Assembly (NCBI GenBank): GCA_963736355.1
Contig: CAVTOO010000014.1
Coordinates: forward strand, 54,558 to 118,557
Direction: 5' to 3'
Source of the DNA: CAVTOO01 sp963736355
GTDB lineage: Bacteria > Pseudomonadota > Alphaproteobacteria > Rhizobiales > Xanthobacteraceae
DNA length: 64,000 nt
The translations under genes were made by a program, and so were the position numbers. The notes under the pieces are model-generated. The model was not told where the DNA came from and did not search any database. It saw only the letters and a program-made list of their open reading frames with translations. Shown here piece by piece: positions 45,122 to 54,483 of the stretch. Within the stretch, counting starts at the first letter, position 1, and the number at the start of each line of letters is the position of its first letter.

Positions 45122-46249
45122 ATGCCGGCCAATCGACCCTTCCTCTATGTCGCCTCCGAGGATCAGGCTTTTGTCCTCCATCGCCTGCCGATGGCGCGGG
45201 CGGCGCGGGCTCTGGGATTCGACGTTCATGTCGCGACCGGCGTCACCAGCTATGGCGATGCGATCGTGCGCGAAGGCTTCACGCTCCACGCCCTGCCCTA
45301 CCGCCGCGGCGCGCGCTCGCCGTTTTCGTCGTTGAAGGCCATGCTGAGCCTGCGCCGGCTCTATCGCCGCCTGCGCCCGGCCATCATCCACCACAGCGGC
45401 CTGCAGGCCTGCATTCTCGGCGGCCTGGCCGCGCGCGGCACGCCTGCACGGCAGGTCAATGCGCTGACCGGACTCGGTTACACCTTCACGTCGGACAACG
45501 CATCGGCCCTGCGAAAGATCGTGGTGCCGTTGCTGCGCAGCGTTCTCACGCATCCGAACAGCACGCCCTTGGTGCAAAATCCCGACGACCGTGACGCGCT
45601 GATCGCGCTGGGTGTCGATCCCGCGCGCATCGTGGTGATCCCGGGTTCGGGCGTGGACACCGACAGGCTCAAGCCGATGACGGAGCCGGAAGGACCGATC
45701 ACCGTCGGCTTTGCCGGACGCCTTCTCACCGACAAGGGCATCCGCGCGCTGGTCGAGGCCCATCGCATCATGCGCCGCACCGGCCGCGACATCCGCCTGC
45801 TGATCGCCGGTGAGCCCGATCCCGCCAACCCGGCCTCCGTCACAATCGACGAGGTCAACGCCTGGACGCGTGAACCCGGCATCACCTGGCTCGGCCAGAT
45901 CCCGGATATCCAGACGCTCTGGCAACGTTCGCATATCGCGGCCCTGCCGTCGCATCGCGAAGGCCTGCCGAAAAGCCTGCTGGAGGCTGCCGCCTGCGGC
46001 CGCCCGGTTGTCGCCACCGATGCGCCGGGCTGCCGCGAAGTCGCGATCGACGGCGTCACGGGATTTCGCGTGCCGATCGAAGATGCCGCAGCGCTCGCCG
46101 CCGCGATCACGCGCCTGGCCGACGATCCGGCCTTGCGCGCACAGTTCGGCGCCGCCGCCCGGCGGCTGGTAGAAGAGCGTTTTGCCGCTTCGATCATCGG
46201 TGAACGCGTGACCGAACTCTATCGCGGTCTTGCCGCGCCGGTCGTATAA
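45122..46249 (+). CDS. Family 4 glycosyltransferase
   Basis: 375 residues, intact, start ATG 45122 (MPANRPFLYVASEDQAFVLH). The GT-B N-lobe (ARALGFDVHVATGVTSYGDA, IIHHSGLQACILGGLAARGT, VNALTGLGYTFTSDNA) and C-lobe (PARIVVIPGSGVDTDRLKPM, ITVGFAGRLLTDKGIRALVE, and HIAALPSHREGLPKSLLEAA with the catalytic-type E-x7-E) are complete. It resembles PglA/WbpH-like N-acetylgalactosaminyl or fucosamine transferases. It is followed by a methyltransferase and the WecA-like initiating enzyme, suggesting that it adds the second sugar onto the undecaprenyl-linked first one. Confidence 0.92.
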   Translation: MPANRPFLYVASEDQAFVLHRLPMARAARALGFDVHVATGVTSYGDAIVREGFTLHALPYRRGARSPFSSLKAMLSLRRLYRRLRPAIIHHSGLQACILGGLAARGTPARQVNALTGLGYTFTSDNASALRKIVVPLLRSVLTHPNSTPLVQNPDDRDALIALGVDPARIVVIPGSGVDTDRLKPMTEPEGPITVGFAGRLLTDKGIRALVEAHRIMRRTGRDIRLLIAGEPDPANPASVTIDEVNAWTREPGITWLGQIPDIQTLWQRSHIAALPSHREGLPKSLLEAAACGRPVVATDAPGCREVAIDGVTGFRVPIEDAAALAAAITRLADDPALRAQFGAAARRLVEERFAASIIGERVTELYRGLAAPVV

Positions 46250-46283
46250 GACTGGCGCATCTTTCAACCCGGCCTCAAAGCTT

Positions 46284-47132
46284 ATGACCAAGCCTCCGCT
46301 GCAGAATGTCGACCGCCGTGTCGCCGAAGGTTTCGGCGACGAATGGAGCACGTTCCGGCAGGATCGCGACAGTTTCCGTGCGGCCGACCATGACGCGATC
46401 TTCAACGACTATTTCCGCATTTTTCCGTGGGGTTCGTTGCCGCAAGACGCAGTCGGCCTCGACGCCGGCTGCGGCTCAGGACGCTGGTCGGTCAAGGTCG
46501 CCCCGCGCGTCGGCCATCTGCATCTGCTCGACGCCAGCACTGAGGCGCTTGCCGTGGCACGCGGCAATCTGCGCGACGCCGGCAATGTGACGTTTCATCA
46601 TGCGAGCGCCAGCGCCATTCCGCTGCCGGACGGCTCGCTCGACTTTGCCTTTTCGCTCGGCGTTCTGCATCACGTGCCCGATACGCAAGGCGCCATCGAC
46701 GAGATCGCGCGCAAGCTCAAGCCAAATGCGCCGTTTCTGATCTACCTCTATTATGCGATGGAAAATCGCCCGGCGTGGTATCGCGCGCTGTGGCAGGCGA
46801 GCAACCTGGCGCGCATCGTCATCTCGCGTCTGCCGCATGCGTTGCGGCTGGTCTCGAGCCAGATCATCGCCGCGCTGGCGTACTGGCCGCTGGCGCGACT
46901 TGCACAACTGGCCGAGCGCCGCGGCGCAGACGTCAGTTCGTGGCCGCTCGAATTCTATCGCGACAAGGCGTTCTATGTGATGCGGACGGATGCCTATGAC
47001 CGCTTCTGCACGCAGCTCGAAAAACGCTACACGCGCACGCAGATTACCGAGATGCTGACGCGGGCCGGATTCGGCGATATCGCTTTTTCCGATCATGTCC
47101 CTTATTGGTGCGCCGTCGGATTGAAACGCTGA
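46284..47132 (+). CDS. Class I SAM-dependent methyltransferase
   Basis: 282 residues from ATG 46284 (MTKPPLQNVDRRVAEGFGDE), 34 bp after the glycosyltransferase stop. The SAM site AVGLDAGCGSGRWSVKVAPR, VGHLHLLDASTEALAVARGN, SASAIPLPDGSLDFAFSLGV and LHHVPDTQGAIDEIARKLKP are all in place. The C-terminal ~120 residues (RPAWYRALWQASNLARIVIS, PLEFYRDKAFYVMRTDAYDR) are typical of longer sugar-modifying methyltransferases. The acceptor is unknown. Confidence 0.92.
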   Translation: MTKPPLQNVDRRVAEGFGDEWSTFRQDRDSFRAADHDAIFNDYFRIFPWGSLPQDAVGLDAGCGSGRWSVKVAPRVGHLHLLDASTEALAVARGNLRDAGNVTFHHASASAIPLPDGSLDFAFSLGVLHHVPDTQGAIDEIARKLKPNAPFLIYLYYAMENRPAWYRALWQASNLARIVISRLPHALRLVSSQIIAALAYWPLARLAQLAERRGADVSSWPLEFYRDKAFYVMRTDAYDRFCTQLEKRYTRTQITEMLTRAGFGDIAFSDHVPYWCAVGLKR

Positions 47133-47137
47133 AGCTG

Positions 47138-48157
47138 ATGAATTTGCCTGACCTGACGCACCTGTTGATGCCGGTCGCCGGAGCACTCGCTGCGGCGCTG
47201 TGCTGCGCGGTGCTGATTGCGCTGTTGAAGCCGCTGCTTGCCCGCTATGCGCTGGCGCGTCCCAATGCGCGGTCCTCGCACACGGTTCCGACGCCGCAGG
47301 GCGGCGGCATCGCGGTGATCGCGGTCACCGCCGCAGGCGCGGCCGGCGCGCTGATGACAACCGGCGCACCTGCCGGCGGCATCTGGATCGTTCTCGCCGC
47401 TTCCGTGTTTGTTGCCATTGTCGGCGCGGTCGACGATCTGCGCCCCATTCCGGTGGCGCCGCGTCTGTTGTTGCAGGCGCTCGCCGTCGCGGCGGTTCTT
47501 TTCGCGCTGCCCGCGGACCTGCGCATCCTGCCGATGCTGCCGGCGCTCCTTGAAGATGCGCTACTGCTGATCGGACTTCTGTGGTTCGTCAATCTCGTGA
47601 ATTTCATGGACGGTCTCGACTGGATGACCGTCGTTGAAGCGGGCTCCATTCTCGCCGCGCTGACGATCATCGGCCTGTGCGGCGACCTGCCGCCGGCAGC
47701 GACGTACGTCGCCATTGTCCTCGGCGGCGCGCTGCTCGGCTTTGCGCCGTTCAACCGGCCTGTCGCCAGACTCTTTCTCGGCGATGTCGGCAGCCTGCCG
47801 ATCGGCCTGCTGATCGGCTGGCTGCTGATCCTGCTGGCGTCGCGCCATCTCGCCGCCGCGCTGCTGTTGCCGCTCTATTATCTTGCCGACGCCACGCTGA
47901 CACTGCTGCGGCGGCTGTTGAACGGCGAGCAGATCTGGGTGGCGCACCGCTCGCATTTTTATCAGCGCGCCACCGATCACGGCTTCTCGGTGTTTGAGGT
48001 CGTCGCGCGCGTGCTGGCGCTGAATGTGGCACTGTGTTTGCTGGCCGCGATTTCGATCGTACTGCGCTCGCCGATGATCGACGTCATCTGTGTTGCGATC
48101 GGTTGTGCCGGCGTCGGCTTCGCGTTGCAGCGCTTCTCGCGCCCGCGCGTCAGCTAG
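47138..48157 (+). CDS. Polyprenyl-phosphate sugar-1-phosphate transferase (WecA/WbpL/MraY family)
   Basis: 339 residues, ATG 47138, 5 bp after the methyltransferase stop. About ten transmembrane helices. The conserved cytoplasmic motifs are present: RSSHTVPTPQGGGIAVI, VAIVGAVDDLRPIP (the metal-binding DD), LVNFMDGLDWMTVVEAGSIL (NxxNFMDG), ARLFLGDVGSLPIGLLIGWL and the C-terminal VAHRSHFYQRAT. It would start glycan synthesis by placing a (probably 2-acetamido) sugar 1-phosphate on undecaprenyl phosphate. It pairs functionally with CapD encoded convergently, which makes 4-keto-6-deoxy-amino sugars such as precursors of QuiNAc or FucNAc. Confidence 0.94.
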   Translation: MNLPDLTHLLMPVAGALAAALCCAVLIALLKPLLARYALARPNARSSHTVPTPQGGGIAVIAVTAAGAAGALMTTGAPAGGIWIVLAASVFVAIVGAVDDLRPIPVAPRLLLQALAVAAVLFALPADLRILPMLPALLEDALLLIGLLWFVNLVNFMDGLDWMTVVEAGSILAALTIIGLCGDLPPAATYVAIVLGGALLGFAPFNRPVARLFLGDVGSLPIGLLIGWLLILLASRHLAAALLLPLYYLADATLTLLRRLLNGEQIWVAHRSHFYQRATDHGFSVFEVVARVLALNVALCLLAAISIVLRSPMIDVICVAIGCAGVGFALQRFSRPRVS

Positions 48158-48168
48158 TATTTCTTGTT

Positions 48169-48223
48169 GAGCATGATCTTTTCCGAAAACCGGTTTCCAC
48201 TTTGGGCGGTCGGGATCATGCTC
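48169..48223. repeat. Dispersed palindromic intergenic repeat, copy A
   Basis: Arms GAGCATGATC (48169-48178) and GATCATGCTC (48214-48223) flank TTTTCCGAAAACCGG. Copy B with the same architecture lies at 62901-62947. It sits between the convergent WecA-like and capD genes, and its TCATGCTC arm supplies the last codons and stop of capD. Palindromes of this look are familiar from Bradyrhizobium-type genomes. Confidence 0.75.
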
Positions 48224-50135
48224 CAGTTTGCTGCCCACCGTTGCCGAATTCCGGCACGGCGTCCTTGAGCACCAGTTCGATCACAGCGCGATCTTCCTGC
48301 TCGACCGCCTGCTCCAGCCGTCCGACCCACGCACGCAGCGCCTCGAGCGGCGGCTCGTTCGGCTTGGCCGCGACAATGCCCGGAATACCGATGGTGTTGG
48401 CCGGCTCTTCCTTGGCGAACAGGATTTCGTTGAGCCGCTCGCCCGGACGGATGCCGGTAAACGCGATCTCGATGTCGTGGCCGGGCTGCAATCCCGACAG
48501 GCGGATCATGCGCTCGGCGAGATCGACGATTTTCACCGGCTGGCCCATGTTGAGCACATAGACCGACACGTCCGGCCGCTGCGGTGCGGACGCGTGGCTC
48601 GCGGCGGTGATGACGAGATCGCACGCCTCGCGAATGGTCATGAAGTAACGGACCATGTCGGGATGCGTGACTGTGACCGGCCCGCCCGCCTCGATCTGCG
48701 CCTTGAATTTCGGTACGACGGAGCCGTTCGACGCCAGCACATTGCCGAAGCGCACCGAAATCATGCGCATCGGCTCCGCACCGGCCTTGTGCGACAGCTC
48801 ACGGTCGAGCGCCTGGCAATACATCTCGGCGAAACGCTTGGTCAGTCCGAGCATCGACACCGGCTCGATGGCCTTGTCGGTCGAGATCATCACCATCGCA
48901 GCAGCGCCTGCCGCGACGGCGGCATCGGCGACGTTGATCGATCCGAAGATGTTGGTCTTGACGCCTTCGCCCCAGTCACGCTCCAGGATCGGCACATGCT
49001 TGAGCGCGGCGGCGTGGAACACCATGTCGGGCTTGAACGCGCGCATCAGACGGAAGATGCGTTCGCGGTCGCGCACATCGGCGATGCGGCCCTCGATCTC
49101 CGCGCTCGCGTTCTTCGCCAGCAAGTTCTCGACCGCAGCATGCAGCGCCGGTTCCGAATTCTCGATCACCAGAAGGCGCGCCGCGCCGAAAGTGACGATG
49201 CGTTCGCAGATTTCCGAGCCGATCGAGCCGCCGCCGCCGGTCACGACCACCGACTTGCCCTTGATGAAGGATTCAAGCCGGCCGTAATCGATCTGCACAC
49301 TCGGCCGCAGCAACAGGTCTTCCACCGCAACCGGCGCGAGACGCGGCGTATCGCGGCTCTCGGCGAGCGACGGCAGGCGGCTGACGACAAGACCAAGCCG
49401 GCGCGCCCGCGTCAGCACCACCTCCGGCTGCGCCTCCGGCTCGAACGCCGACGGCGTCATGATCACGCGCTCGATCGGGCGCTTGCGGGTGGAGAAATCC
49501 GCGACGACATCATTGAGGTCATCGACACCGCCGAGAACGGGAATGTCGCGGATCAACTGGCCGCGATCCGACAGCGACGGCGACAGGATGCCGACCGGCC
49601 ATATCCGTTTCACCGCTCCGCTCTCGATGCCGCGCAGCAGCACCTCGGCATCGGCCGCGCGTCCGATCAACAGCGTCGGCGCGGTCTCGCCGGAGCGCGC
49701 CTGATTGCGCGTGCGCGTATAGCGGAAGTAACGGTAGACGAGCCGCATTCCGCCGAGAAAGAACATCTCGAGGAACCAGAAGATGATGATGGTCGTCTTG
49801 CCGAAGAAAAAGCTGCCGCGCATGTTGGGCGCGACCAGAATGTAATCGAGGACCAGCATCGCCACGGCGAGCACGGTCGCGGTGCGCACGATGTTGAGGA
49901 GATCCGGCAGCGAGGTGAAGCGCCACTTGGTGACCGGCAGCTTGAAGGCGTAGCAGACCGCGACGCTGTAAAGCACGAACCACGGCAGCACGACGGCGAG
50001 AAACGGCAGGCGCCCTTCGAACTCTGCTCCTTCGAACCGCAGCAGAAAGGCCGCGATCACCGCAAGCGCCGTCGCCAGCGCGTCATGCCCCATGATCAGG
50101 AAATTTCGCCAGGTCAGGCCGGTCAAGCGGATCAC
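48216..50135 (-). CDS. capD: UDP-GlcNAc 4,6-dehydratase, membrane type (CapD/WbpM/FlaA1 long form)
   Basis: 639 residues, intact. The N-terminal ~130 residues contain four membrane segments (ALATALAVIAAFLLRFEGAE, FLAVVLPWFVLYSVAVCYAF, VLAVAMLVLDYILVA, FFLGGMRLVYRYF). A first nucleotide-binding-like region (APTLLIGRAADAEVLLRGIE) follows, then the catalytic SDR domain: SVVVTGGGGSIGSEICERIV, MVFHAAALKHVPILERDWGE, MISTDKAIEPVSMLGLTKRF (modified triad with K) and RFGNVLASNGSVVPKFKAQI. It converts UDP-N-acetylglucosamine to the 4-keto-6-deoxy sugar at the inner membrane. Third gene of the hldD-hldE-capD unit (ATGA overlap with hldE). Confidence 0.95.
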   Translation of the reverse strand: MIRLTGLTWRNFLIMGHDALATALAVIAAFLLRFEGAEFEGRLPFLAVVLPWFVLYSVAVCYAFKLPVTKWRFTSLPDLLNIVRTATVLAVAMLVLDYILVAPNMRGSFFFGKTTIIIFWFLEMFFLGGMRLVYRYFRYTRTRNQARSGETAPTLLIGRAADAEVLLRGIESGAVKRIWPVGILSPSLSDRGQLIRDIPVLGGVDDLNDVVADFSTRKRPIERVIMTPSAFEPEAQPEVVLTRARRLGLVVSRLPSLAESRDTPRLAPVAVEDLLLRPSVQIDYGRLESFIKGKSVVVTGGGGSIGSEICERIVTFGAARLLVIENSEPALHAAVENLLAKNASAEIEGRIADVRDRERIFRLMRAFKPDMVFHAAALKHVPILERDWGEGVKTNIFGSINVADAAVAAGAAAMVMISTDKAIEPVSMLGLTKRFAEMYCQALDRELSHKAGAEPMRMISVRFGNVLASNGSVVPKFKAQIEAGGPVTVTHPDMVRYFMTIREACDLVITAASHASAPQRPDVSVYVLNMGQPVKIVDLAERMIRLSGLQPGHDIEIAFTGIRPGERLNEILFAKEEPANTIGIPGIVAAKPNEPPLEALRAWVGRLEQAVEQEDRAVIELVLKDAVPEFGNGGQQTGA

Positions 50136-51608
50136 TTCGCGCGATCCTTGCGCGAGCGCTCGATCAGCGAGGTTGTGCTCATGCCGGCAACCGTATCGAC
50201 GACGATCACTTCGCCGCCCGCGGCTTCGACGATGTCGGCGCCGACGACCGTGTCGCGCGTGTAGTCACCGCCCTTGACCAGCACGCTCGGCCGGATGCGC
50301 TCGATCAGCGACAGCGGCGTGTCGTCTTCGAACATCACCACCAGATCGACCGCTTCGAGCGCCGCGAGTACTTCCGCCCGCGCGCGACCGTTCTGCAGCG
50401 GACGGTCCGCACCCTTCAGCCGCTTGACGGAGGCGTCGCTATTGAGCCCGACGATGAGGCGATCGCAGTTGGCGCGCGCCTGCGTCAGCACCTTCACATG
50501 CCCCGGATGCAGCAGATCGAACACGCCATTGGTGAAGCCGATGCGCAGACCGCCGCGCCGCCAGACACGCACTTGTTCGTCGAGTTCGGCGACGTTGCCG
50601 GCGATCTTCTCCTCGGCCACAAACAGCGCATGCGGCAGAAGCCGTGCGCGCAATTCGTCGACGCTCGTCGTCGCCGTGCCGCGCTTGCCGACGACGACGG
50701 CCGCCGCCGCATTCGCGGCACGCAGCGCGGTCTCGAAATTTCCGCCCGCCGCCATGACGACCGCGAACACCGCCGCAACCGTATCGCCGGCGCCGGAGAC
50801 ATCGCGCACCCGCACCGGATAGGCCGGCACATGGATCGGTTCGCCGTCACGCGGAATGAGGCTCATGCCCTGCTCGCTGCGCGTGACCAGCACGGCCTCG
50901 GCATCGATCTCGCCCGACGATGCTGCGCACCGCTTCGACAATCTCGGCTTCGCTGCCGACGCGATGACGTGTCGCCTCGCCCAGTTCCTTGCGGTTCGGC
51001 GTCAGCAGCGTCGCGCCGCTATAGAGCGACAGGTCCGCGCTCTTGGGATCGACGATGACGGGCTTGCCGAGCTTGCGCGCAGCCGCCATCACTTCGCCGA
51101 TCACGCGGCGGGTCAGCACGCCCTTGGCGTAATCCGACAGCACGACGATATCGGCGCGCGGCAACGCCTGCAGCGCCTTGTCGATCAATTGCTGCTCGAC
51201 ATCGGCGGCGGCGGCCTGCGCGAATTCCCAGTCGGCACGCAGCAGATGCGTCGAGAAATGCTCCGAGACGAAGCGCACCTTGCGCGTCGTCGGGCGGGTC
51301 GCATCCACCACCAGAAGCGGCTCGATCAGCTTCTCATGGGAGAGCGCGGAGGTCAGCGTGTGTGCGGCCTCGTCGCTGCCGATCATGCCGATGAAGATGC
51401 AGCGCGCGCCGAGAGCGGCGATATTGCGCGCGACATTGCCTGCACCGCCGACCACGATCTCGCTGCGGCTCACGGCAATGACAGGCGCCGGCGCCTCGGG
51501 CGAAATCCGCGAGACGTCGCCATAGACGAAATCGTCCAGCATCAGATCGCCGATGCAAAGCACCGTCTGACTGGCAAAGCGCGCCGAAAGGGCCTCGAAA
51601 TCCTGCAT
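50132..51608 (-). CDS. hldE: Bifunctional heptose 7-phosphate kinase / heptose 1-phosphate adenylyltransferase (one frameshift)
   Basis: MQDFEALSARFASQTVLCIG begins the ribokinase-fold kinase: GDLMLDDFVYGDVSRISPEA, VVGGAGNVARNIAALGARCI, LSDYAKGVLTRRVIGEVMAA and, after a frame change near 50930, RVRDVSGAGDTVAAVFAVVM (anion hole). The C-terminal nucleotidyltransferase has IGFTNGVFDLLHPGHVKVLT (HxGH) and VVMFEDDTPLSLIERIRPSV. It makes ADP-D-glycero-D-manno-heptose for the LPS inner core together with GmhA, GmhB and HldD, all in this window. Both domains are conserved on either side of the break, so a sequencing error is the likeliest cause. Confidence 0.92.
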
Positions 51609-51616
51609 CTAAAATC

Positions 51617-52597
51617 TCAGCGGTAGCGGTCGGGCTTGTCGAGATATCCCGTCGCATATTGCTTCACCGCGTCGTCGAGCGCGGTGAAGTGGCCATTGTA
51701 ACCTGCCGCGCGCAGCCTGCCGACCTCCGCGCGCGTATAATACTGATATCCGGGGCGCATCGCCTCGGGCATGTCCACATAGTCGATTCGCGGCGTCGTG
51801 CCTGCGGCGGCAAAACCGGCAAGAATCAATTCGCGAAAGCTCCTCGCCTCGCCCGTGCCGACATTGAAGATGCCATTGGCGCGCTGCGACGCGAGCAACC
51901 ACTGAATGACGCGGATCACATCGTCGATATAGATGAAGTCGCGGCGCTGGTCGCCATCGGCGATGCCGTCGCGATGCGACTTGAAGAGTTTCACGCTGTG
52001 GCCTGCCTTGATGTCGTCATAGACGCGCACCAGCACGTTCACCATCGAGCCCTTGTGATACTCGTTCGGCCCGAACACGTTGAAGAACTTCAGCCCCGCC
52101 CAGTGCGGCGGCATCGCCGCCCCGCTCTCGGCACGCCCGGCCACGGCGAGATCGAACAGGTGCTTGCTCCAGCCATAGAGATTGATCGGCTTGAGCTTGC
52201 GCAACGCCGTCAGGCTGAAATCGTCGTCGAAGCCCTGCGCGCCGTCGCCATAGGTCGAGGCGGAGGACGCATAGATGAAAGGCACCTTGTTGGCCGTGCA
52301 CCAGTCGAGCAGCCGCATCGACAGGCGGAAATTGGTTTCGATGACGAGATCGCCATCGGTTGCGGTCGTCTCCGAGATGGCGCCCAGATGAATGACGGCA
52401 TCGAGCTTGCGGCCGTCGAGCCAGCGCATCAGCTCGGCCGGCGGCACGATATCGGCCAGCTGGCGGCGGGCGAGATTGCGCCACTTGCCGTCATGGCCGA
52501 GGAAATCGCACACCGCGACGTCGGACCGGCCGGCATCGTTGAGCGCGGCGACCACATTCGACCCGATAAAGCCGGCGCCGCCGGTGACAAGAATCAT
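51617..52597 (-). CDS. hldD: ADP-L-glycero-D-manno-heptose 6-epimerase
   Basis: 326 residues from ATG 52597 (MILVTGGAGFIGSNVVAALN); an in-frame upstream start adds 26 residues without family character. GAGFIGS cofactor loop, VIHLGAISETTATDGDLVIE, PFIYASSASTYGDGAQGFDD, the catalytic LYGWSKHLFDL (YxxxK) and FFNVFGPNEYHKGSMVNVLV match HldD, including the typical LVRVYDDIKAGHSVKLFKSH. It performs the last step of ADP-heptose synthesis. It is the first gene of hldD-hldE-capD, 8 bp from hldE. Confidence 0.95.
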   Translation of the reverse strand: MILVTGGAGFIGSNVVAALNDAGRSDVAVCDFLGHDGKWRNLARRQLADIVPPAELMRWLDGRKLDAVIHLGAISETTATDGDLVIETNFRLSMRLLDWCTANKVPFIYASSASTYGDGAQGFDDDFSLTALRKLKPINLYGWSKHLFDLAVAGRAESGAAMPPHWAGLKFFNVFGPNEYHKGSMVNVLVRVYDDIKAGHSVKLFKSHRDGIADGDQRRDFIYIDDVIRVIQWLLASQRANGIFNVGTGEARSFRELILAGFAAAGTTPRIDYVDMPEAMRPGYQYYTRAEVGRLRAAGYNGHFTALDDAVKQYATGYLDKPDRYR

Positions 52598-52789
52598 CGA
52601 ACCCCGATCCCATCCGATCCGGGCTTTCGAGCGCCCGGCGCGGCAACCATTGCCCCAGCCGCCTGCCGCAGGCAACTTGCGCCCGGCGACGTGGTGAAAA
52701 CTGCCGCCGATTTACCGCTGGACACGGACCCGGCGGGCAGCTAACCGCAACAACGGCTTATCTCCTGTTTCAGGCCTCGTCATATAGAA

Positions 52790-53868
52790 ATGAATATTGA
52801 TTCACTTCATGAGATCGCGGTGGACCCGGACGATACGCGTCCGGTGCTGTTGATCCCCTATGTCTGGATCGGTGATTTCGTCCGCTGCCACACGGTGGTG
52901 CGCGCCCTGAAGCACCGCTGGCCCAACCGGCCGGTGGATGTTTTGACCACAAAGCTGTGCGCGCCGCTGACCGACTACATGCCCGGCGTGCGGAAGGGCA
53001 TCGTCTTCGACCTGCCCCGCAGCCGCCTCGCCCTGAAACTCCAGCGCGAATTGGCAAACCGCCTCCGGGCAGAGAACTACGGCAGCGCCATCGTGCTGCC
53101 GCGCACCTGGAAAGCGGCGATTGCCCCGGCACTCGCCGGCATTCCGGAGCGCACGGGATTCGTCGGCGAAGTCCGCTTCGGCCTGCTCAATGACTGGCGC
53201 TGGGGCGAGAAATCGCTGCCGCGTTTCATCGATCGCTGCGCGATGCCCGCCTTGCCCGCAGGCGCCCCACTCCCCAAAGAATGGCCTGCACCGCAGATCG
53301 TCGTGCCGCGGGCTGAGATCGACGCATGGCGCAAGGCACAAGGGTTAGGCGACAAACCCGCGATCACCATCGGGCCGGGCTCCGTCGGCTCGTCGAAGCG
53401 ATGGACGTATTATCCCGAGGCCGCCAAACAACTCGCCGATGCCGGGACTCGATGTCTGGGTCATCGGCGGTCCCGGCGAAAAGGAGCAAGCCGCCGAGAT
53501 CGTTGCCGCGACCGGCGGACGCGCGCGCGACTTGACCGGTACCGATTTGCGCAACGGCATCCTCGCAATCGGCGCGGCGGGCGCGGCGATCTCCAACGAT
53601 TCAGGCCTGATGCATATTGCGGCTGCGATGGGCACGCCCGCCATCGGCATTTTCGGCCCGACCGATCCGTGGCACTGGGCGCCGCTCAATCCGGTCGCGG
53701 CACTGATCAAGACCAAGACCTATGTCGACTGCCAGCCGTGTCACAAGCCGGTGTGCCGCATGGGCCATCATCGCTGCATGCGCGAGATTCCGCACGGACG
53801 ACGTGGTCGAGGCGGCGCGAACCGCCCTCACCAATCCCGACCTCAAAATGCTTGCCGCTGCGCCCTGA
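52790..53868 (+). CDS. waaF: ADP-heptose:LPS heptosyltransferase II (WaaF-like), two frameshifts
   Basis: MNIDSLHEIAVDPDDTRPVL leads to LLIPYVWIGDFVRCHTVVRA (WaaF N-lobe), VLPRTWKAAIAPALAGIPER, TGFVGEVRFGLLNDWRWGEK and ITIGPGSVGSSKRWTYYPEA. The frame changes near 53450, then VWVIGGPGEKEQAAEIVAAT, ISNDSGLMHIAAAMGTPAIG, FGPTDPWHWAPL and CQPCHKPVCRMGHHRCMREI, and again near 53795 before the end DVVEAARTALTNPDLKML at 53868. GT9 family; it adds the second heptose of the LPS inner core. Start ATG 52790 opens the waaF-gmhA-gmhB unit. Confidence 0.9.
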
Positions 53869-53907
53869 TCGTGGCCTTGTTAACCTCCTGAAGCTTGAAA
53901 GATCGCC

Positions 53908-54483
53908 GTGAGCGAAAAGATCATCACCGCACATCTTGAGCGTTCCGCGACGGCGATGGCCGAGGCGGCGCGCGACGGCGCGCTTGTGAAAGAGATCGCA
54001 GCGATTGCAGCAGCGATGACAACGGCACTGCGCGCGGGCGGAAAAATCCTCTTCGCCGGCAATGGCGGCAGCGCGGGCGACGCGCAGCACATCGCAGCCG
54101 AACTCGTCGGCCGCTACAAGCGCGAACGCAAGGGCTGGGCCGCGATTGCGCTGACGACCGACACCTCTGCACTCACCGCCATCGGCAACGATTACGGCTT
54201 CGAGCAGATCTTCGCGCGTCAGGTCGAAGGACTGGGACGCAAGGGCGACGTGTTCATCGGCCTCACCACGTCCGGCCAATCGCCGAATATTCTCGCCGCA
54301 CTCAAGACCGCACGCGCGCAGGGCCTCGTCACCATCGGCTTCACCGGCCTCAAGGGCACGTCGATGGGCGCGCTGTGCGATCATCTTCTGGTCGCACCGA
54401 CCGAGGACACGCCGATCGTGCAGCAGATCCATCTCGCCGCAGGTCACGCGATCTGCGACGCCGTCGAGCAGGATCTGGCGTGA
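53908..54483 (+). CDS. gmhA: Sedoheptulose 7-phosphate isomerase
   Basis: 191 residues with GTG start 53908. SIS domain: GGKILFAGNGGSAGDAQHIA, AELVGRYKRERKGWAAIAL, DVFIGLTTSGQSPNILAALK and the C-terminal PIVQQIHLAAGHAICDAVEQ. It converts sedoheptulose 7-phosphate to D-glycero-D-manno-heptose 7-phosphate, the first committed step of ADP-heptose synthesis. Its stop overlaps the gmhB start (GTGA). Confidence 0.95.
   Translation: MSEKIITAHLERSATAMAEAARDGALVKEIAAIAAAMTTALRAGGKILFAGNGGSAGDAQHIAAELVGRYKRERKGWAAIALTTDTSALTAIGNDYGFEQIFARQVEGLGRKGDVFIGLTTSGQSPNILAALKTARAQGLVTIGFTGLKGTSMGALCDHLLVAPTEDTPIVQQIHLAAGHAICDAVEQDLA

Noticed and set aside
44933..46405. 490-codon minus-strand open frame
   Set aside because: It lies opposite the family 4 glycosyltransferase gene and the intergenic region and shows no domain features.
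48169..48223. Insertion sequence or attachment site
   Set aside because: No transposase or target duplication; the palindrome recurs at 62.9 kb as a short dispersed repeat only.
48228..50264. 678-codon plus-strand open frame opposite capD
   Set aside because: It is the antisense shadow of an intact, motif-complete capD. Composition is Arg/His/Asp-rich with no recognisable domain, as expected of high-GC antisense frames.
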